From positions 1 through 44,635 of the forward strand of contig NZ_CAJYGK010000114.1 in assembly GCF_913773725.1 (NCBI RefSeq): 44,635 nt of DNA, read 5' to 3'. Positions 17,576 to 29,690 of this stretch are shown one piece after another (position 1 is the first letter of the stretch; the number at the start of each line of letters is the position of its first letter). The notes beneath the pieces were generated by a model. It was given only the letters and a program-made list of their open reading frames with translations. It did no database searches and was not told the DNA's origin. A program made the translations under genes and the position numbers. This DNA is from an uncultured Aquabacterium sp. GTDB taxonomy: Bacteria; Pseudomonadota; Gammaproteobacteria; Burkholderiales; Burkholderiaceae_C.

Positions 17576-17609
17576 TGACAAAGGGGCCTCTCACGAGGCC
17601 CCTTTGTCA
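17576..17609. terminator. Bidirectional terminator between fasciclin gene and glmM
   Basis: A perfect 14-bp inverted repeat, TGACAAAGGGGCCT (17576-17589) and AGGCCCCTTTGTCA (17596-17609), with a 6-nt loop. A/T-rich arm ends on both sides fit termination of both convergent transcripts. Confidence 0.88.
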
Positions 17610-17634
17610 TTTCTGATGCCAACGCGTCTGCCCC

Positions 17635-18966
17635 TCAGGCCTTGACGGCGGCCGCCAGGGCCTCGGCGCAACTGCGGGACAACGCTGCGTCCTCTGCTTC
17701 AACCATGACGCGCAACAGCGGCTCCGTGCCCGAAGGACGGATGAGCACACGACCACGCCCGGCCAGCCGGGACTGCACCTCTTCCTGTGTCGCAGCCAGG
17801 GCCGCACTGTTACGCCAGTCCTGCCCAGCCTGAATGCGCACGTTGATCAGCGTCTGCGGAAACAGCGTGACGCCGGACAGCCACTCTGCCAGCGGCTTCC
17901 CCGACCGCACCACGGCCTGCAGCACCTGCAAGGCGCTGACGATGCCGTCGCCCGTCGTGTGCCGATCCAGCGCGATCAGGTGGCCGGAGCCCTCCCCACC
18001 CAGCTGCCAACCGCGGGACACCAGCTCTTCCAGCACGTAGCGATCGCCCACCTTGGCCCGCACGAACTCGATTCCTCGCGCCTGAAGTGCCAACTCGACA
18101 GCCATGTTGGTCATCAGGGTACCGACCGCGCCTTTGATCGCTTCGCCCTGAGCCATGCGATCGGCCACCATCACGTACAGCAATTCATCGCCGTTGTACA
18201 GGCGCCCCGTGGCATCCACCAACTGCAGCCGGTCGGCATCACCATCAAGGGCAATGCCGTAATCGGCCTGGTGGCCCCCCACCGCCTCGACCAGCGCCTG
18301 TGGGTGGGTGGCCCCCACACCGTCGTTGATGTTGAGTCCGTCCGGCGCGCAACCGATGCTCACCACCTCGGCACCCAGCTCATGGAACACCCGGGGCGCC
18401 ACTTGGTAAGCCGCGCCGTGAGCGCCGTCCACGACCAGCTTCAATCCCTTCAAGGACAGGTTGGCCCCGAAGGTCGACTTGCAGAACTCGATGTAGCGCC
18501 CCCGCGCGTCCTCGATGCGACGGGCGCGCCCGAGGCCAAGAGAGTCCGTCCACCGGGGCGACTCTTCCAACGCGGCCTCGACCTGCAGTTCCCACTCATC
18601 GGGCAGCTTCTCGCCGCGCGCGGAAAAAAACTTGATGCCGTTATCACCGAAGGGGTTGTGGGAGGCACTGATGACCACCCCGAGATCCAGGCGCAGGGCA
18701 CGGGTCAGGTAGGCCACCCCCGGTGTGGGCAGCGGGCCGGTCAGCAGCACATCCACCCCGGCAGACGCAAAACCGGCCTCCAGCGCTGATTCCAGCATGT
18801 AGCCCGAAATGCGCGTGTCCTTGCCGATCAGCACGGTCGGGCGCGTGCCCGACTGGCGCAACACCTGTCCGACGGCGTGCCCCAGACGGAGCACGAAGTC
18901 AGGAGTGATGGGCGACTGGCCCACGGTGCCGCGGATGCCGTCCGTGCCGAAATAGCGTCGTGTCAT
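17635..18966 (-). CDS. glmM: Phosphoglucosamine mutase GlmM
   Basis: 443 residues (E. coli 445). Converts glucosamine-6-phosphate to glucosamine-1-phosphate for UDP-GlcNAc, peptidoglycan and LPS synthesis. The four phosphohexomutase regions are visible: the catalytic phosphoserine Ser102 in [12 protein letters not shown], the metal-binding loop [11 protein letters not shown], the sugar-binding GGEGSGH and the phosphate-binding [12 protein letters not shown]. Directly downstream of folP by 25 bp; ftsH-folP-glmM is a common proteobacterial order. No strong Shine-Dalgarno before ATG 18966. Confidence 0.97.
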   Translation of the reverse strand: MTRRYFGTDGIRGTVGQSPITPDFVLRLGHAVGQVLRQSGTRPTVLIGKDTRISGYMLESALEAGFASAGVDVLLTGPLPTPGVAYLTRALRLDLGVVISASHNPFGDNGIKFFSARGEKLPDEWELQVEAALEESPRWTDSLGLGRARRIEDARGRYIEFCKSTFGANLSLKGLKLVVDGAHGAAYQVAPRVFHELGAEVVSIGCAPDGLNINDGVGATHPQALVEAVGGHQADYGIALDGDADRLQLVDATGRLYNGDELLYVMVADRMAQGEAIKGAVGTLMTNMAVELALQARGIEFVRAKVGDRYVLEELVSRGWQLGGEGSGHLIALDRHTTGDGIVSALQVLQAVVRSGKPLAEWLSGVTLFPQTLINVRIQAGQDWRNSAALAATQEEVQSRLAGRGRVLIRPSGTEPLLRVMVEAEDAALSRSCAEALAAAVKA

Positions 18967-18991
18967 GGCGATGATGTCTGCTGTATGAAAC

Positions 18992-19879
18992 TCAGGGTGC
19001 GGATTGTCGCTCCGTTTGCCCGTCGCCGCGCCCCGATCCGGTGCAGTCGGTCAGCAGGCCGGCCGCTCGCCACACCTTGAGTGCATCCACTGTCTCTGCC
19101 ACATCGTGCACACGCACGATGGCTGCGCCCTTGTGCACGCTGGCCAGGGCGGCCGCCACGCTGGCCACGAGCCGCTCGCCCACGGGGCGACCGGTGACAT
19201 GCCCCAGGGTGGACTTGCGCGACCATCCCACCAGGAGTGGCCAACCCAATTCCCGCAGCGCCGACTCGGCTTGCCACAGCGCCAGGTTGTGCTCGGGCGC
19301 CTTGCCGAAGCCATAGCCGGGATCCAGTGTGATGCGATCGTGGGCCACGCCCAGAGCGACCAACGCCCCGGCGCGTGCCGCCAGGACCCCCCGCACCTCG
19401 CTGAGGATGTCACCATACTGGGGCCGCTCCTGCATGGTCGCGGGCAAGCCCTGCATGTGCATCAGGCACACGCCACACCGACCGTGCGCTGCCACAAGGA
19501 CTTCGGCACCGTCGTCCGTGAGCGCCTTGATGTCATTCACGATGTCCACGCCGAGATCCAGTGCGCGGCGCATGACCTCGGTCTTGCAGGTGTCGATGGA
19601 CACCGGAACCCCGAGTGTCAGGGCCCCTTTCAACACCTCGGCCACGCGCGCCCACTCTTCTTCCACGGTCAGGGTGGGCGCGCCGGGGCGCGTGGACTCG
19701 CCGCCGATGTCGAGGATGTCGACCCCCTCGCGCACCAACCGCTCGCAGTGCGCCAGGCCGGACCGGGCATCCGCGTGCGCACCGCCGTCCGAGAACGAGT
19801 CGGGCGTCACGTTGACGATGCCCATCACCCTCGGTCGGGACAGATCGATCTGAAAACGGGTGGTCAACCAGACAGGCAT
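18992..19879 (-). CDS. folP: Dihydropteroate synthase FolP
   Basis: 295 residues. Condenses 4-aminobenzoate with dihydropterin pyrophosphate in folate synthesis; the target of sulfonamides. Both signature regions are intact: [16 protein letters not shown] (about 18-33) and [13 protein letters not shown] (about 58-70), plus DPGYGFGK and the C-terminal [12 protein letters not shown] 19879 gives the E. coli-like N-terminus; ATG 19903 adds eight residues, and longer in-frame extension would enter the ftsH terminator region. Neither start has a good Shine-Dalgarno. Confidence 0.95.
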   Translation of the reverse strand: MPVWLTTRFQIDLSRPRVMGIVNVTPDSFSDGGAHADARSGLAHCERLVREGVDILDIGGESTRPGAPTLTVEEEWARVAEVLKGALTLGVPVSIDTCKTEVMRRALDLGVDIVNDIKALTDDGAEVLVAAHGRCGVCLMHMQGLPATMQERPQYGDILSEVRGVLAARAGALVALGVAHDRITLDPGYGFGKAPEHNLALWQAESALRELGWPLLVGWSRKSTLGHVTGRPVGERLVASVAAALASVHKGAAIVRVHDVAETVDALKVWRAAGLLTDCTGSGRGDGQTERQSAP

Positions 19880-19910
19880 GGCAGGCAAGGCGTGAGAGGG
19901 CATGGGGTGG

Positions 19911-19940
19911 CAGAAAGCAAAACGGGGCCGAAGCCCCGTT
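19911..19940 (-). terminator. Intrinsic terminator after ftsH (UUCG tetraloop)
   Basis: On the minus strand AACGGGGC, loop TTCG, GCCCCGTT is followed by TTGCTTTC: an 8-bp stem with the very stable UUCG loop and a U-rich tail. It lies 21 bases after the ftsH stop and just before folP, so folP-glmM either has reduced read-through or a separate promoter. Confidence 0.75.
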
Positions 19941-19961
19941 GGATCAAGACATCGGCTGGAC

Positions 19962-21863
19962 TCAGACCGCAGCCGGCGCACCGTCGGTGCTGATCGGCGG
20001 CTTGGGACCGCTCGGCTTGTTGCTTGGCGGCGTCCAGTCCTTGGGAGGACGCGGCTCGCGACCCTGCATGATGTCCTCGATCTGCTCCGCGTCGATGGTT
20101 TCCCAGTCGAGCAGCGCCTTGGCCATCGCATGCATCTTGTCCTGGTTGTCTTCGATCAGCTTGCGGGCGATGGCGTACTGCTCGTCGATGATCTTCCGGA
20201 TCTGCTTGTCGACCTTCTGCATGGTCTCTTCCGACATGTTGGTCGTCTTGGTGATCGACCGGCCGAGGAAGACCTCGCCTTCGTTGTCGGCATAGACCAT
20301 CGGGCCCAGCTCGTCCGTCATGCCGTAGCGGGTCACCATGTCACGCGCGATGGCGGTGGCACGCTCGAAGTCGTTCGAGGCACCGGTCGTCATCTGGTTC
20401 ATGAAGACTTCTTCGGCAATCCGGCCGCCGAACAGCACCGAGATGGTGTCAAGCATCCGCGACTTGTCCATGCTGAACCGGTCACCCTCGGGCAACTGCA
20501 TGGTCACGCCCAGCGCGCGGCCGCGCGGGATGATCGTCACCTTGTGGACCGGGTCGGTCTTGGGCAGCAGGCGCGCCACGAGGGCGTGACCCGCTTCGTG
20601 GTAGGCCGTGTTCTTGCGCTCTTCCTCGGGCATGACCATGGACTTGCGCTCGGGGCCCATCATGATCTTGTCCTTGGCCTTCTCGAAGTCCTGCATCTCC
20701 ACGACGCGGCCATTGCGGCGGGCAGCGAACAGCGCAGCTTCGTTGACCAGGTTGGCCAGGTCGGCACCCGAGAAACCCGGGGTGCCACGCGCCAGAATGT
20801 CGGCGCGGATGTCCTGGCTGACCGGGACCTTGCGGATGTGCACGTTCAGGATCTGCTCACGGCCCCGCACGTCCGGCAGCGTCACATAGACCTGGCGGTC
20901 GAAGCGGCCAGGCCGCAGCAGGGCCGGGTCGAGGATGTCCGGGCGGTTGGTCGCGGCGATCACGATCACACCCAGGTTGGTCTCGAAGCCGTCCATCTCG
21001 ACCAGCATCTGGTTGAGCGTCTGCTCGCGTTCGTCGTTGCCGCCGCCCAGACCGGCGCCACGATGGCGACCGACCGCATCGATTTCGTCGATGAAGATGA
21101 TGCAGGGGGCGTTCTTCTTGGCCTGTTCGAACATGTCGCGGACACGGGCCGCGCCCACACCCACGAACATTTCAACGAAGTCGGAGCCGGAGATGGTGAA
21201 GAACGGCACCTTAGCTTCGCCCGCGATGGACTTGGCCAGCAGCGTCTTGCCGGTGCCCGGAGGGCCGACCATCAGCACGCCGCGGGGGATGCGACCGCCT
21301 AGCTTCTGGAATTTCTGCGGGTCGCGCAGGAAGTCGACGAGTTCCTTGACCTCTTCCTTGGCTTCGTCGCAGCCGGCGACGTCGGCAAAGGTGATGTTGT
21401 TGTTGTTCTCGTCGAGCATCCGGGCCTTGCTCTTGCCGAAGCTGAAGGCCCCGCCCTTGCCACCGCCTTGCATCTGGCGCATGAAGTAGATCCACACGCC
21501 GATCAGCAGCAGCATCGGGCCCCAGGACACGAGCAGGCTCATGATGAGCGACGGCTCCTCACGGGGCTTGACGTCGAACTTCACACCGCTGTTGATCAGG
21601 TCACCGACCAGGCCGCGATCCAGGTAGGTGGCCGTGCTGCGGATGCGCTTGTCATCGGTGGTGATGGCGATGATCTCCGTGCCACCGCCCCCTTCCTGCA
21701 GCGTCACGCTCTTAATGCGCTTGGCCCGAACCTCTTCAAGGAAGTCGGAGTAGCCAATCTGGCTGCCTCCGGTGGTGGCACGGTCGAACTGCTTGAACAC
21801 GGTGAACAACACCAGCGCCACAACCAGCCAGACAGCAATTTTGGAGAACCATTGATTGTTCAC
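19962..21863 (-). CDS. ftsH: ATP-dependent zinc metalloprotease FtsH
   Basis: 633 residues. A hexameric inner-membrane AAA protease that degrades misfolded membrane proteins and regulators such as sigma-32 and LpxC. Two transmembrane segments (about 7-24 and 108-127) flank a periplasmic domain. The AAA module has Walker A GPPGTGKT (about 199-206), Walker [13 protein letters not shown] and the second region of homology ([17 protein letters not shown]). The zinc site HEAGH is near residue 421. The C-terminus is Pro/Lys-rich. The start is GTG 21863 with AAGGAG 5 nt upstream. A sigma-32-type promoter lies about 120 bp upstream, so it is probably a heat-shock gene. Confidence 0.97.
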   Translation of the reverse strand: MNNQWFSKIAVWLVVALVLFTVFKQFDRATTGGSQIGYSDFLEEVRAKRIKSVTLQEGGGGTEIIAITTDDKRIRSTATYLDRGLVGDLINSGVKFDVKPREEPSLIMSLLVSWGPMLLLIGVWIYFMRQMQGGGKGGAFSFGKSKARMLDENNNNITFADVAGCDEAKEEVKELVDFLRDPQKFQKLGGRIPRGVLMVGPPGTGKTLLAKSIAGEAKVPFFTISGSDFVEMFVGVGAARVRDMFEQAKKNAPCIIFIDEIDAVGRHRGAGLGGGNDEREQTLNQMLVEMDGFETNLGVIVIAATNRPDILDPALLRPGRFDRQVYVTLPDVRGREQILNVHIRKVPVSQDIRADILARGTPGFSGADLANLVNEAALFAARRNGRVVEMQDFEKAKDKIMMGPERKSMVMPEEERKNTAYHEAGHALVARLLPKTDPVHKVTIIPRGRALGVTMQLPEGDRFSMDKSRMLDTISVLFGGRIAEEVFMNQMTTGASNDFERATAIARDMVTRYGMTDELGPMVYADNEGEVFLGRSITKTTNMSEETMQKVDKQIRKIIDEQYAIARKLIEDNQDKMHAMAKALLDWETIDAEQIEDIMQGREPRPPKDWTPPSNKPSGPKPPISTDGAPAAV

Positions 21864-21986
21864 CGCGGCTCCTTCAACCCGAACTCATCCGCCAGACGCG
21901 GCGCGGGATGCGCCAGCCCATCATGACGACTGCGAAGACCGGCACCGGGTGCTTGACAAAGCGTCCGACACGCGATCTGCGCTGAA

Positions 21987-22013
21987 CATGGGGATGATTC
22001 TAGACGAGTCAAG
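21987..22013 (-). promoter_or_regulatory. Sigma-32 (heat-shock) promoter of ftsH
   Basis: On the minus strand CTTGACT (22013-22007), a 13-bp spacer and CCCCATG (21993-21987) match the sigma-32 consensus CTTGAAA-N11-16-CCCCATnT nearly perfectly. Transcription would start near 21980, about 117 bases before the GTG start. Confidence 0.8.
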
Positions 22014-22111
22014 TGGGGGCCTGCAGAACGCTATCCCCTGTGAAACCCCGGTTTTCCTTGATTTGAAGACGCGCATCCACAAATTCAGCGGACTTGCTGC
22101 GCCGCAACATA

Positions 22112-22789
22112 TCAAGAAGAACCCTTCAGACCGATGCCTACAAGGAAGGTTTCCGCTGATTTGTCCCGGGAAGCCTTCGGTTTGATGGGTTTGACGACGC
22201 GGAAATGCGCTCGAAACAGCTCTACCAGTTGGCTGTATCCGCTGCCATGAAAAACTTTGCAAACGAGTGCGCCGTCGCGTTTCAGATGATGCTGCGCGAA
22301 GTCGATAGCCAGCTCGATCAGGTGTGCGATGCGTGCGCTGTCCGATGATTCGATGCCGCTGAGATTGGGGGCCATGTCCGATACAACCACGTCCACGGGC
22401 CGGTCTCCGACAGCCTCTCGCAACTGCGCCAGCACCTCGTCTTCCCGAAAATCGCCCTGAATGAAGTGCACGCCCTCGATGGGCTCGAACTCCAACAGGT
22501 CCAGCGCGATGATGGCGCCATTCAGCTCGCCTACCGCCGCCCCGCCCTGCCCGCCGTCCTTTGGGGCGAACTTGCGCCGGACGTACTGACTCCAGGCGCC
22601 AGGCGCGGCCCCGAGATCCACCACGAGTTGGCCCGGGCGGATGAGGTTCAACGCCTCGTCGATCTCCTTCAACTTGAAAGCCGCACGCGACCGAAACCCC
22701 TCTTTTTGCGCCATGCGGACGTAAGGATCGTTCACGTGGTCATTCAGCCAGGCCTTGTTGACCTTTTTGCTTTTGGTTTTGACTTTCAT
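22112..22789 (-). CDS. rlmE: 23S rRNA (uridine-2'-O-)-methyltransferase RlmE (FtsJ/RrmJ)
   Basis: 225 residues from ATG 22789. Methylates U2552 in the A-loop of 23S rRNA; a heat-shock protein in E. coli. The SAM motif [14 protein letters not shown] (about 58-71), [10 protein letters not shown] (about 136-145) and the conserved catalytic Lys segment [11 protein letters not shown] are present. The N-terminus is Lys-rich ([12 protein letters not shown]). The in-frame ATG at 22816 is rejected as start because it would overlap yhbY. It lies upstream of ftsH in the same direction, but ftsH has its own promoter. Only 17 bp separate it from divergent yhbY. Confidence 0.96.
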   Translation of the reverse strand: MKVKTKSKKVNKAWLNDHVNDPYVRMAQKEGFRSRAAFKLKEIDEALNLIRPGQLVVDLGAAPGAWSQYVRRKFAPKDGGQGGAAVGELNGAIIALDLLEFEPIEGVHFIQGDFREDEVLAQLREAVGDRPVDVVVSDMAPNLSGIESSDSARIAHLIELAIDFAQHHLKRDGALVCKVFHGSGYSQLVELFRAHFRVVKPIKPKASRDKSAETFLVGIGLKGSS

Positions 22790-22806
22790 GGCTCGATAAT
22801 AGAGGG
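22790..22806. promoter_or_regulatory. 17-bp divergent gap with -10-like elements on both strands
   Basis: The gap contains GATAAT (22795-22800, plus) and, on the minus strand, TATTAT (22801-22796). Each element lies about 7 bases from its start codon, so transcription would begin at or next to the A of each ATG. A TTGGTT 16 bp upstream is a possible plus-strand -35 inside rlmE. Leaderless transcripts are an inference. Confidence 0.4.
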
Positions 22807-23277
22807 ATGCCTGCAATTGAACTGAACACCACGGAGCGCCGTGCCCTTCGCGCGGACGCCCACCACCTCGACCCGGTCGTGATGATCGGGGGCGACGGCC
22901 TGACGGCGGCCGTGCTCAAGGAAGCCGATTCTGCGCTCAACGCCCACGGTCTGATCAAGGTCCGCGTGCTTGGAGACGACCGCACCGCCCGCGAGGCGCT
23001 GTTTGCCCAGCTGTGCGATCAGCTGAACGCGGCACCGGTACAGCACATCGGCAAGCTGCTGGTGCTGTGGCGCCCCCAGCCCGAAAAGGCTCCCAAGGAA
23101 GAGACGGGCTCGCGCAACGCGGCCCCTCGCGAAGTGAAGATCCTGAAGTTCTCGAAGAGCGGCACGCGCCGCCCAGAGATCAAGAAGGTTCAGGTGATGG
23201 GCAACCAGCGCGTCACGGCCGGCGGCCTGATCAAGCGCGCCAAAAAGCGCCTCACCAGCAAGAAGAAGACAGGCTGA
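22807..23277 (+). CDS. yhbY: YhbY-family CRM-domain RNA-binding protein
   Basis: 156 residues. The CRM domain covers about residues 5-95 with the family pattern [20 protein letters not shown], a GxxG-type loop (MIGGDGLT) and [12 protein letters not shown]. YhbY binds pre-50S ribosomal particles in E. coli. E. coli YhbY has 97 residues; here a strongly basic C-terminal tail of about 60 residues is added, ending [14 protein letters not shown], probably a disordered rRNA-binding extension. Divergent from rlmE, another 50S-assembly factor. Confidence 0.92.
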   Translation: MPAIELNTTERRALRADAHHLDPVVMIGGDGLTAAVLKEADSALNAHGLIKVRVLGDDRTAREALFAQLCDQLNAAPVQHIGKLLVLWRPQPEKAPKEETGSRNAAPREVKILKFSKSGTRRPEIKKVQVMGNQRVTAGGLIKRAKKRLTSKKKTG

Positions 23278-23308
23278 AGCCGGCGAACACCTGCCAACCA
23301 GCGCACTG

Positions 23309-23332
23309 AACGCCGCCTCCGGGCGGCGTTTT
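23309..23332 (+). terminator. Terminator after yhbY
   Basis: AACGCCGCC (23309-23317), loop TCCG, GGCGGCGTT (23322-23330), then TT: a 9-bp stem ending in UUUU. It also lies just past the convergent DUF4149 gene and may serve both. Confidence 0.85.
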
Positions 23333-23336
23333 CACG

Positions 23337-23819
23337 TCAGCTCGACGCGGCAGCAGGCTCCCCAGCCGCCCCCGACGTCATGCTGGTCACACGCCAGGCC
23401 AGCGCGACCACGCACGCCGTCTTCACCCAGTACAGCGTGGCCGACAGTCCGTGCAAGGCACCGAAGGACAGCACCGTCCGTTCCCCGGCCTTGGCGGCTT
23501 CGATCATCGGGTGCAACGCGAATTGCCCGAAGATCGTCAGGAACAACGCAGCCAGCATCAGCAGCAGGTTGCCCGTCATGACCGAGCCGGTCTGACCGCC
23601 TTCAGCCAGGGCACGCACACGGCGTCGCTCCACGACGTACAGCACGATGGCGATCAGCAGGCTCACACGGGCCTCGACGGCGAAGATCCGCCCTGCACCC
23701 ACGCCCGCGCTGACCCGGTCCAGCACTGTGAAAAGACTGGGTGCGGCGATGGCACCGATGGCCAGCAGCAGGCCCGCCCAGATGCCGGCCAGCACCATCT
23801 GAAGACGCTGCAACTTCAT
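23337..23819 (-). CDS. DUF4149-type membrane protein
   Basis: 160 residues with four hydrophobic segments (about 8-30, 47-62, 82-102 and 127-147). The N-terminus LAGIWAGLLLAIGAIAAPSLF and the polar loop containing the conserved FALHPMIE pattern match small DUF4149 proteins of betaproteobacteria. Function is unknown. It begins 8 bp after greA in the same direction, so it is very likely co-transcribed. Nothing in the sequence suggests an enzyme. Confidence 0.8.
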   Translation of the reverse strand: MKLQRLQMVLAGIWAGLLLAIGAIAAPSLFTVLDRVSAGVGAGRIFAVEARVSLLIAIVLYVVERRRVRALAEGGQTGSVMTGNLLLMLAALFLTIFGQFALHPMIEAAKAGERTVLSFGALHGLSATLYWVKTACVVALAWRVTSMTSGAAGEPAAASS

Positions 23820-23827
23820 GTTCAGGC

Positions 23828-24304
23828 TCAGATGTAGCGAACTTCGATGACCTCGTAGTTGCGCACGCCCCCCGGGGCCTGCACGGCCGCCACATCGCCG
23901 GCTTCCTTGCCAATGAGGGCGCGGGCGATCGGCGAACTGATGGAGATCAGGCCCAGTTTCAAGTCGGCCTCGTCGTCACCCACAATCTGGTACGTCACCT
24001 GGTCACCGGACTCTTCCTCTTCCAGGTCGACGGTGGCGCCGAAAACGACCCGGCCGCCGGCATCCAGCTCCGACGGGTCGATGACCTGGGCCGCCGACAG
24101 CTTGCCTTCGATTTCCTTGATGCGGCCTTCGATGAAGCCCTGCTTGTCCTTGGCGGCGTCGTACTCGGCGTTTTCGGACAGGTCACCCTGCGCACGGGCC
24201 TCGGCGATGGCCACGACCACAGCCGGGCGCTCGACGTGCTTGAGGCGGTGCAGCTCTTCCTTCAACTTCTCTGCGCCGCGCTTGGTGATGGGGATGGTCG
24301 ACAT
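23828..24304 (-). CDS. greA: Transcription elongation factor GreA
   Basis: 158 residues, the exact length of E. coli GreA. Inserts its N-terminal coiled coil into the RNA polymerase secondary channel and stimulates cleavage of backtracked RNA. The coiled-coil tip carries the essential acidic residues in [16 protein letters not shown] (about 39-54), and the C-terminal domain ends with the globular GreA fold ([15 protein letters not shown]). ATG 24304 is preceded by GAGAGA; the in-frame extension upstream is not homologous. Preceded by the carB terminator. Confidence 0.97.
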   Translation of the reverse strand: MSTIPITKRGAEKLKEELHRLKHVERPAVVVAIAEARAQGDLSENAEYDAAKDKQGFIEGRIKEIEGKLSAAQVIDPSELDAGGRVVFGATVDLEEEESGDQVTYQIVGDDEADLKLGLISISSPIARALIGKEAGDVAAVQAPGGVRNYEVIEVRYI

Positions 24305-24411
24305 GCTGTCTCTCTCGGTGGTCGGTGGGCAACCTGAGATCAGGGCCTCTGAAATGAACCGAGCCGCGCCCCGGATGCCATCGGCAGATGGTGGCCAGGC
24401 GCGGCCCGCAT

Positions 24412-24447
24412 GGAAAAGCAAAACCACGCCCGCTTGCGCGGACGCGG
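24412..24447 (-). terminator. Terminator of carAB
   Basis: In the minus-strand RNA, CCGCGUCCGC, loop GCAA, GCGGGCGUGG form a 10-bp stem (two G-U pairs), followed by UUUUGCUUUUCC. It lies 14 bases after the carB stop and before greA. Confidence 0.78.
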
Positions 24448-24461
24448 CCTGAAGCTGCAGT

Positions 24462-27727
<3,266 letters not shown>

Positions 27728-27728
<1 letters not shown>

Positions 27729-28915
27729 TATTTCTTCTCCGCCTGGTGCGTGGTCATGAGCGACACGAAGCGGTCGAACAGGTAGGCGATGTCATGCGGA
27801 CCCGGCGAGGCTTCCGGGTGACCCTGGAAGCAGAACGCGGGCTTGTCGGTGCGGGCGAGGCCTTGCAGCGTGCCGTCGAACAGCGAGATGTGCGTGGCGC
27901 GCAGGTTGGCGGGCAGCGTCTTTTCGTCCACAGCAAAACCGGGGTTCTGGCTGGTGATGCTGACGCGACCGTTGTCCAGGTCCTTCACGGGGTGGTTGCC
28001 GCCGTGGTGGCCGAACTTCATCTTGAAGGTCTTGGCGCCCGAGGCCAGTGCCATGATCTGGTGACCCAGGCAGATGCCGAAGGTCGGGATGCCGGTTTCG
28101 ATGAGTTCCTTGGCCGCGGCAATGGCGTAGTCGCAAGGCTCGGGATCACCAGGGCCGTTGGACAGGAAGATCCCATCGGGGTTGTACTTCAGCACGTCGG
28201 CAGCCGGCGTCTTGGCGGGCACCACCGTGACCTTGCAGCCGCGCTCGGCCAGCATGCGCAGGATGTTGCGCTTGACGCCGTAGTCGTAGGCCACGACGTG
28301 GAACTTCGGGGCGGTCAGCTTGCCGAAGCCGGGCTTGCCGCCCAGCTCAGGGTTGGCGAGCTTCCACTCGGTTTCGGTCCACTCGCACACATCGGTGCGG
28401 CTGACGACCTGCGCCAGGTCCTGGCCTGCCATGCTGGGCGCGGCCTTCGCGGCGGCCACAGCCTCGGCAATCAGCGCGTCGGTGATGGCTTCACCGGCAT
28501 TCAGACCCACGATCACGCCGTTTTGCGCGCCCTTCTGGCGCAGCAGTCGGGTCAGCTTGCGCGTGTCGATGTCGGCAATGCCCACCGTGCCCTGGGCCTG
28601 GAGGTATTGCGACAGCGTCTGCGTCTGGCGGAAGTTGGAAGTACGGATGGGCAGGTCCTTGATGATCAGACCTGCGGCATGGACTTTCGCGGCTTCGACG
28701 TCTTCACCGTTGACGCCGTAGTTGCCGATGTGCGGATACGTCAGGGTGACGATCTGCCGGGCATAGCTCGGGTCGGTGAGGATTTCCTGGTAGCCGGTCA
28801 GCGAAGTGTTGAAGACGACTTCACCAACGGTGCGACCGGCAGCGCCGATCGACGTTCCGCGAAAGACCGTGCCGTCTGCGAGGGCCAGAAGAGCTTGAGG
28901 CAGGACGGGCAGCAC
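27728..28915 (-). CDS. carA: Carbamoyl-phosphate synthase small subunit CarA
   Basis: 395 residues (E. coli 382). The glutaminase that feeds ammonia to CarB. The N-terminal domain ([32 protein letters not shown]) precedes a class I glutamine amidotransferase domain with the nucleophile in GICLGHQIM and the His/Glu in [11 protein letters not shown]. The start is taken as GTG 28915 with GGAG 9 nt upstream. An ATG at 28923 is out of frame (41-codon reading frame) and has almost no spacing from the same GGAG. A leader of about 150 nt lies upstream. Confidence 0.96.
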
Positions 28916-28954
28916 GGGTTCATTCTCCGTTTGTTATGCGCCCGGCACGCCCTT

Positions 28955-28972
28955 GGCACGACTGCTCGTGCC
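28955..28972 (-). promoter_or_regulatory. Hairpin in the carA leader
   Basis: GGCACGA/TCGTGCC, a perfect 7-bp inverted repeat with a 4-nt loop (8 bp if the flanking T-A pair is counted), lies 40 bases before the carA start. It has no following U tract. It could be part of a regulatory leader; carAB leaders are known control points for pyrimidines and arginine in enterobacteria. Confidence 0.35.
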
Positions 28973-29063
28973 ACACAGCGGTCCGTGGCGCAGGCGTGAC
29001 AAGTTCAGGTCCAGTAAAGGAAACCGATCGGATTTGCCAGGCGGGGGGTGGTTGCGGGTAAAC

Positions 29064-29082
29064 CTTAGGAGTATAACCTAAG
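29064..29082. promoter_or_regulatory. Inverted repeat overlapping -10-like elements between carA and bfr
   Basis: CTTAGG (29064-29069) and CCTAAG (29077-29082) are a perfect inverted repeat separated by AGTATAA. The middle contains TATACT read leftward (toward carA) and TATAAC read rightward (toward bfr). An operator covering the promoters is possible; the binding factor is unknown and it is not a Fur consensus. Confidence 0.4.
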
Positions 29083-29142
29083 CTCCCCATGTCCGGTCGT
29101 GAACCCTGACCGGTCCTCCGAATTGCACCAAAAGGAAGCACC

Positions 29143-29619
29143 ATGCAAGGCGACCCGAAAGTCATCGATTTCCTCAACGCCCAGCTGAAGAACGAGCTCA
29201 CCGCCACCAACCAGTACTTCCTGCACTACCGCATGCTGAAGCACTGGGGTCTCGACAAGCTGGCCAAGAAGGAATACGAGGAGTCGATCGGCGAGATGAA
29301 GCACGCCGACAAGCTGATGGCGCGCATCTTCATGCTGGACGGCCTGCCCAACCTCCAGGATCTGGGCAAGTTGCTCATCGGCGAGGACGTACCTGAGATC
29401 CTGCAGGGTGATCTTCAGCTCGAGACGGCGGCCCAGGGCACCATCAAGGACGGCATTGCCTATTGCGAATCGGTGCGTGACTACGTTTCCCGCGATCTGC
29501 TGCAGGACATCCTCGATGACACCGAGGAGCACATCGACTTCCTGGAAACGCAGCTCGACCTGATCGGCAAGGTAGGCATTCAGAACTACCTGCAATCGCA
29601 GATGGGAGAAGCCTCCTGA
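29143..29619 (+). CDS. bfr: Bacterioferritin
   Basis: 158 residues, as in E. coli. A 24-subunit haem-containing iron store. Glu18, Glu51, His54, Glu94 and His130 of the ferroxidase site and the haem ligand Met52 are at the E. coli positions. Position 127, a ferroxidase Glu in E. coli, is Thr here (T-E-E-H instead of E-x-x-H), with Glu128 and Glu129 adjacent. AAGGAAG precedes ATG 29143. Followed by bfd, its release partner, which has a promoter of its own. Divergent from carA. Confidence 0.95.
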   Translation: MQGDPKVIDFLNAQLKNELTATNQYFLHYRMLKHWGLDKLAKKEYEESIGEMKHADKLMARIFMLDGLPNLQDLGKLLIGEDVPEILQGDLQLETAAQGTIKDGIAYCESVRDYVSRDLLQDILDDTEEHIDFLETQLDLIGKVGIQNYLQSQMGEAS

Positions 29620-29623
29620 CCCC

Positions 29624-29652
29624 TTGACTGCGAATCATTCTTATTTGAAAAT
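29624..29652 (+). promoter_or_regulatory. bfd promoter with Fur-like operator in the spacer
   Basis: TTGACT (29624-29629), a 17-bp spacer and GAAAAT (29647-29652) form a plausible sigma-70 promoter. Positions 29629-29643, read on the minus strand as TAAGAATGATTCGCA, match 11 of 15 bases of the 7-1-7 Fur consensus TGATAATGATTATCA. Fur with iron would block the promoter, giving bfd expression in iron starvation. Confidence 0.65.
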
Positions 29653-29690
29653 GCATCCATCGCCCCTTGCCGGGGCACATGGGTGACAGA

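Noticed and set aside
22789..22816. Longer rlmE start at ATG 22816
   Set aside because: It would overlap the yhbY start and add a non-homologous nine-residue leader; ATG 22789 gives the normal Lys-rich RlmE N-terminus.
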